From Thermanaerosceptrum fracticalcis (GTDB lineage Bacteria; Bacillota; Peptococcia; DRI-13): a stretch of 64,000 nt of DNA. Every line of letters starts with the position of its first letter. Position 1 is the stretch's first letter. Below are positions 60,290 through 64,000 of the stretch, one piece after another. The DNA lies in the NCBI RefSeq assembly GCF_000746025.2, contig NZ_CP045798.1:3517501-3581500 (forward strand), read 5' to 3'. A program made the position numbers and the translations under genes. A model generated the notes under the pieces. That model did no database searches. It was not told the DNA's origin and was given only the letters and a program-made list of their open reading frames with translations.

Positions 60290-61960
60290 ATGAAAAGGTC
60301 TAAACGCTTTGAAGTTTTGGCCCAGCGTCCGGTAAACCAGGACGGGTTTGTCCAAGAGTGGCCGGAAGTGGGCCTTATTGCCATGGGCAGCCCCAACGAC
60401 CCCAAACCCAGCATTAAGATTGTGAACGGGAAGGTGGTGGAACTGGATGGAAAGCCCAGAGAGCAGTTTGACATGATTGACCAGTTTATCGCCGATTATG
60501 CCATTGATACATCGATTGCAGAAAAAGCTATGGCTATTGATGAAACCGAATTTGCCAAAAAATTATGTGATGTCTGCTGTCCCAGGGAAGAAATTGTCAA
60601 ACTGGTGCGGGGGATGACGCCTGCCAAGATTGCTGCCATCATGGATAAGCTGAATGTGGTAGAAATGATGATGGCCCTGCAAAAGATGCGGGCCAGAAAA
60701 ACCCCGTCCAACCAGTGCCATGTGACCAACGTGGCCGATAACCCCGTTCTCATTGCCGCTGATGCTGCTGAAGCAGCCTATCGGGGCTTTGATGAAATGG
60801 AAACGACTGTAGGCATTGTGCGGTATGCGCCCTTCAATGCCCTGTCTCTGCAGGTGGGAGGGCAGGTTGGCCGCGGCGGGGTCCTCATCCAGTGTGCCCT
60901 GGAAGAGGCTACCGAGCTGCTCCTGGGTATGCGGGGTATCACCGCTTATGCCGAGACTATTTCCGTCTATGGTACGGAGCAAGTCTTTGTGGACGGTGAC
61001 GATACACCCTGGTCCAAAGGTTTTCTCGCCTCGGCTTATGCTTCCCGGGGCTTAAAGATGCGGTTTACTTCCGGTACAGGTTCTGAAGTACAGATGGGTT
61101 ACGCAGAAGGGAAATCCATGTTATACCTGGAGATTCGTTGTATCTTGGTTACCAAGGCTGCCGGGGTGCAGGGGTTACAAAACGGCTCCATTAGTTGTAT
61201 CGGCGTTCCCGGCGCCGTACCTTCGGGAATCAGGGCCGTATTAGCGGAAAACCTGGTTACCACCATGCTTGACTTGGAAGTTGCCTCCGGTAATGATCAG
61301 ACTTTCTCCCATTCGGATATTCGCCGTACCGCCCGTACCATGATGCAGTTTCTTCCCGGTACCGATTTCATTTTCTCCGGGTACAGCGCCGTACCTAACT
61401 ATGACAATATGTTCGCCGGTTCCAACTTTGACTCCGATGATTATGACGATTACCTGGCCCTGCAGAGGGACCTGATGGTCGATGGCGGTTTACGTCCCGT
61501 GCGGGAAGATGAAGTTATCGCCATCCGTAATAAAGGGGCGCGGGCTTTACAGGCTGTCTTTAAAGAATTAGGTTTTCCCCCCATCACCGAGGAAGAGATT
61601 GAAGCGGCCACTTATGCCCATGGCAGCAAGGATATGCCCAAACGTAATGTGGTAGAAGACCTGAAGGCTGCGGAAGATATGATGAAACGAGGCATTACGG
61701 GTGTGGATATTGTGAAAGCTCTGGCCAAACACGGCTTTACTGACGTGGCGGAAAACGTTTTAGGAATGCTGAAACAACGGGTATCCGGCGATTATCTCCA
61801 TACTTCTGCCATTGTTGACGCCAACTTTAATGTCATCAGCGCCGTCAATGACAAAAACGACTATCGCGGACCCGGGACAGGTTACCGCCTTAGCAAGGAA
61901 AGATGGGAAGAGATTAAGAATATCGGTTCGGCCTTAAGACCCGAACAATTTGATGTTTAA
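60290..61960 (+). CDS. pduC: Propanediol/glycerol dehydratase, large subunit
   Basis: A 556-residue B12-dependent dehydratase alpha subunit. Family blocks are [93 protein letters not shown] and [19 protein letters not shown]. It converts 1,2-propanediol to propanal, or glycerol to 3-hydroxypropanal. Sequence alone does not choose between them. GGAGGGGGAAGC precedes the ATG. Confidence 0.96.
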   Translation: MKRSKRFEVLAQRPVNQDGFVQEWPEVGLIAMGSPNDPKPSIKIVNGKVVELDGKPREQFDMIDQFIADYAIDTSIAEKAMAIDETEFAKKLCDVCCPREEIVKLVRGMTPAKIAAIMDKLNVVEMMMALQKMRARKTPSNQCHVTNVADNPVLIAADAAEAAYRGFDEMETTVGIVRYAPFNALSLQVGGQVGRGGVLIQCALEEATELLLGMRGITAYAETISVYGTEQVFVDGDDTPWSKGFLASAYASRGLKMRFTSGTGSEVQMGYAEGKSMLYLEIRCILVTKAAGVQGLQNGSISCIGVPGAVPSGIRAVLAENLVTTMLDLEVASGNDQTFSHSDIRRTARTMMQFLPGTDFIFSGYSAVPNYDNMFAGSNFDSDDYDDYLALQRDLMVDGGLRPVREDEVIAIRNKGARALQAVFKELGFPPITEEEIEAATYAHGSKDMPKRNVVEDLKAAEDMMKRGITGVDIVKALAKHGFTDVAENVLGMLKQRVSGDYLHTSAIVDANFNVISAVNDKNDYRGPGTGYRLSKERWEEIKNIGSALRPEQFDV

Positions 61961-61983
61961 TACGGGGTAAAGGGGTGAGATAT

Positions 61984-62628
61984 ATGCAAATCAGTGAACA
62001 ACTGATTAGAGAAATAGCGGCTAAGGTTATCCTAGGCATGCAGCAATCCGTACAAGGACCAAGTAAGGTTTCCGGGGTTAGGAGGTTAACACTCAAAGAA
62101 CTGGGTCCGGCCCAACCCAGTACGAAGAGTGATGAAGTCGTGATCGCCCTGTGTCCGGCTTTTGGTGTTCATCAAACGAAGACCATTGTGAACATTCCCC
62201 ATGCCGAGGTGTTACGGGAAATCATTGCGGGCATTGAGGAAGAAGGTTTACGGGCCCGGGTGATTAGAGTCCTCAGGACCTCTGATGTGGCTTTTGCTGC
62301 CCATGACGGGACCAAACTGTCCGGGTCGGGTATTGCCATTGGCCTCCAGTCCAAGGGAACCACGGTGATCCACCAGAAGGACCTGGCTCCTCTCTCCAAC
62401 CTGGAACTGTTTCCCCAGGCACCATTGCTGGATCTGGCCACTTACCGGGCTATCGGCAAGAACGCGGCCAAGTATGCCAAGGGTGAATCACCTAACCCCG
62501 TTCCGGTGAGAAATGACCAGATGGCCCGGCCAAAATACCAGGCCCAAGCGGCTGTGCTCCATATTAAGGAGACGGAACACGTAATACCCGGGGCCAAACC
62601 TGTAGAATTAGCCGTGGAGTTTAACTAA
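61984..62628 (+). CDS. pduD: Propanediol dehydratase, medium subunit
   Basis: A 214-residue beta subunit. The N-terminal helix [20 protein letters not shown] is a typical encapsulation peptide, and the body has [25 protein letters not shown] and [23 protein letters not shown], which line the B12 pocket. The ATG at 61984 follows GGGGTGAG. It lies between the large and small subunit genes. Confidence 0.95.
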   Translation: MQISEQLIREIAAKVILGMQQSVQGPSKVSGVRRLTLKELGPAQPSTKSDEVVIALCPAFGVHQTKTIVNIPHAEVLREIIAGIEEEGLRARVIRVLRTSDVAFAAHDGTKLSGSGIAIGLQSKGTTVIHQKDLAPLSNLELFPQAPLLDLATYRAIGKNAAKYAKGESPNPVPVRNDQMARPKYQAQAAVLHIKETEHVIPGAKPVELAVEFN

Positions 62629-62642
62629 GGGGGGGTGAAGAG

Positions 62643-63155
62643 ATGATACAGGAAAAGATGATAGAAGATCTAGTGCGTCAGGTACTACAAAACCTGGTGG
62701 TAACACCAGCACCGACTGCCAGTCCGGCCACCGGGAGCCAGGACCTGGACCCGGAGAAAGACTATCCGCTGGCAGTGAAAAGGCCCGAACTGGTTAAGAC
62801 TCCCACGGGTAAGGGCTTAAAGGACATTACCCTGGAGAAAGTCATCAATAACGAGATCAAAGCCGAAGACCTGCGGATTACGCCGGAAACCCTGCGCATC
62901 CAGGCCCAGATTGCCGAAGGGGTGGGGAGGGTACAGTTTGCCAACAACCTGCGCAGGGCTGCAGAATTGACGGCCGTACCCGACCAGCGTATTTTGGAAA
63001 TCTATAATGCCCTGCGTCCTTACCGTTCTACCAAACAGGAACTCCTGGATATTGCCGATGAACTGGAAAGCCAATACCAGGCTAAAATCAATGCAGCCTT
63101 TGTCAGGGAAGCTGCCGAGGTGTATGCCCGCCGGAACAGGCTGCGTGCAGAGTAA
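62643..63155 (+). CDS. pduE: Propanediol dehydratase, small subunit
   Basis: A 170-residue gamma subunit. It has an amphipathic N-terminal helix (MIQEKMIEDLVRQVLQNLV), the linker with DPEKDYPLAVKRPELVKTPTGKGLKDITLEKV, and RSTKQELLDIADELE near the C-terminus. It completes the enzyme. GGGGGTGAAGAG precedes the ATG. Confidence 0.95.
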   Translation: MIQEKMIEDLVRQVLQNLVVTPAPTASPATGSQDLDPEKDYPLAVKRPELVKTPTGKGLKDITLEKVINNEIKAEDLRITPETLRIQAQIAEGVGRVQFANNLRRAAELTAVPDQRILEIYNALRPYRSTKQELLDIADELESQYQAKINAAFVREAAEVYARRNRLRAE

Positions 63156-63166
63156 GGTGAAAAAGA

Positions 63167-64000
63167 ATGACAGTCATTGCCGGTGTGGATATCGGTAATT
63201 CCACTACGGAAGTATGCTTGGCTAGCATTGATCCCGGGGGACAGGTGAACTACCTGGCCAGTTCCACGGTGAAAACCACGGGAATTAAAGGAACCCTGGA
63301 TAACCTGCCGGGGGTGGTTATGGCCATTCAGGAGGCTTTGGAGAAAGCGGGGATACAAGCCAGAGATCTTAGCCTCATCAGGCTAAATGAAGCCACACCC
63401 GTCATCGGCGATGTTGCCATGGAAACCATTACGGAAACCATTATTACCGAGTCAACCATGATAGGCCATAATCCGGCCACACCCGGAGGTATAGGGCTGG
63501 GAACAGGTATAACCACATTAATAAAACACCTGCCCGCTAAAAACAAGGGAGAAGAGGTTATCTGCGTGATTCCCGCCGAAGTGGACTATGAGGAAGCCGC
63601 CGCTCTCATCAATGAAGCTACGGCCCGGGGGATTCAGGTCCGGGGAGCTGTTGCCCAAAATGATGATGCTGTCTTAATTGTCAACAGACTCAAGGGGAAA
63701 ATTCCTGTGGTCGATGAGGTCTCCCAGATTGAACGGGTCCCCCTGGGCATGCCTGCCGCTGTAGAAGTGGCAGAACCGGGTCAGGCCGTCCAGACTTTAG
63801 CCAATCCTTACGGGATTGCTACAGTTTTCAAATTGTCCCCTGAAGAAACGAAGATGGTGGTACCTATAGCCCGGGCCTTGATGGGCAACCGGTCGGCCGT
63901 GGTCATCCGTACACCCCGGGGAGATGTCAAAGAGAGGAAAATTCCGGCCGGGTCCCTCATCATCCAGGGAACTAAACATAAGGAGACGGTGGATATTGAA
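63167..64000 (+). CDS. pduG: Diol dehydratase reactivase, large subunit (partial, runs off the window)
   Basis: The first 278 codons of the ~610-residue ATP-driven reactivase that exchanges damaged B12. It opens MTVIAGVDIGNSTTEVCLA (the actin-like phosphate-binding loop) and includes RLNEATPVIGDVAMETITET and RGAVAQNDDAVLIVNRL. The ATG follows AAGGTGAAAAAGA. It follows pduE by 11 bases; the small reactivase subunit should be just outside the window. Confidence 0.95.
   Translation, partial: MTVIAGVDIGNSTTEVCLASIDPGGQVNYLASSTVKTTGIKGTLDNLPGVVMAIQEALEKAGIQARDLSLIRLNEATPVIGDVAMETITETIITESTMIGHNPATPGGIGLGTGITTLIKHLPAKNKGEEVICVIPAEVDYEEAAALINEATARGIQVRGAVAQNDDAVLIVNRLKGKIPVVDEVSQIERVPLGMPAAVEVAEPGQAVQTLANPYGIATVFKLSPEETKMVVPIARALMGNRSAVVIRTPRGDVKERKIPAGSLIIQGTKHKETVDIE

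Noticed and set aside
1-64000. CRISPR arrays, tRNA or rRNA genes, prophage, transposases
   Set aside because: I saw no regularly spaced repeats, cloverleaf sequences, ribosomal RNA segments or transposase motifs; short or degenerate ones could have been missed by eye.

Overview
The window looks like a low-to-mid GC Clostridia (Peptococcaceae-like) chromosome. Supporting signs are strong AGGAGG ribosome binding sites, GTG/TTG starts, a tyrosine T-box, a dlt teichoic-acid operon, Moco/tungsten and manganese riboswitches, many intrinsic terminators, and anaerobic flavin- and ferredoxin-based enzymes. I cannot name the species. No tRNA, rRNA, CRISPR array, transposase or prophage was recognised.

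Layout. 1-4.7 kb: the end of a tungsten aldehyde:ferredoxin oxidoreductase, a CBS-PAS-AAA+ sigma-54 activator broken by a one-base frameshift, and, behind a clear -24/-12 promoter, a divergent paralogue of 4-hydroxybutyryl-CoA dehydratase. 4.8-12 kb: sbcDC, a DUF188 protein, a DUF155 membrane protein and an MFS exporter whose terminator is followed by a small group II intron relic. 12.3-18.3 kb: a two-component system divergent from a MacAB-like exporter operon that ends in a 48-residue membrane peptide and a 20-histidine peptide. 18.6-28.1 kb: an IclR regulator and a catabolic operon (iorAB, abfD-like dehydratase, acyl-CoA dehydrogenase, fixABCX) that would link 2-oxoacid oxidation, acyl-CoA chemistry and electron bifurcation.

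28.1-35.2 kb mixes intact genes (amidase, riboswitch-controlled tupA, a two-protein DUF5058-type membrane pair with an M20 hydrolase) with gene debris: an HD-hydrolase tail, a ClC channel with its middle deleted, a carbamoylase head, a crcB tail, a frameshifted DUF190 gene and an RCK_C scrap. 35.2-38.8 kb: divergent LigD-type ligase and polymerase genes, then T-box-controlled tyrS. 38.8-44.4 kb: an M23 peptidase, a small protein and a dlt operon in the order C-D-X-A-B. 44.7-50.7 kb: a P-type ATPase with a yybP-ykoY (Mn2+) leader, divergent from MerR-htpX, then 6-phosphogluconate dehydrogenase.

50.7-54.5 kb: an SDR remnant, a TauE/SafE permease, a 143-nt highly structured unidentified element, a polysaccharide deacetylase, a phosphodiesterase and more debris. 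54.6-64 kb: a PocR-type sensor kinase and AraC-type response regulator followed by glycerol dehydrogenase, a DUF1097 membrane protein and a propanediol-utilisation microcompartment operon (pduABCDEG; the last gene runs off the window).

The most original leads are the dehydratase paralogue with altered cluster ligands under sigma-54 control, the ior-abfD-acd-fix operon, the structured element at 51.95-52.09 kb, the intron relic, and the His-rich peptide in the exporter operon.
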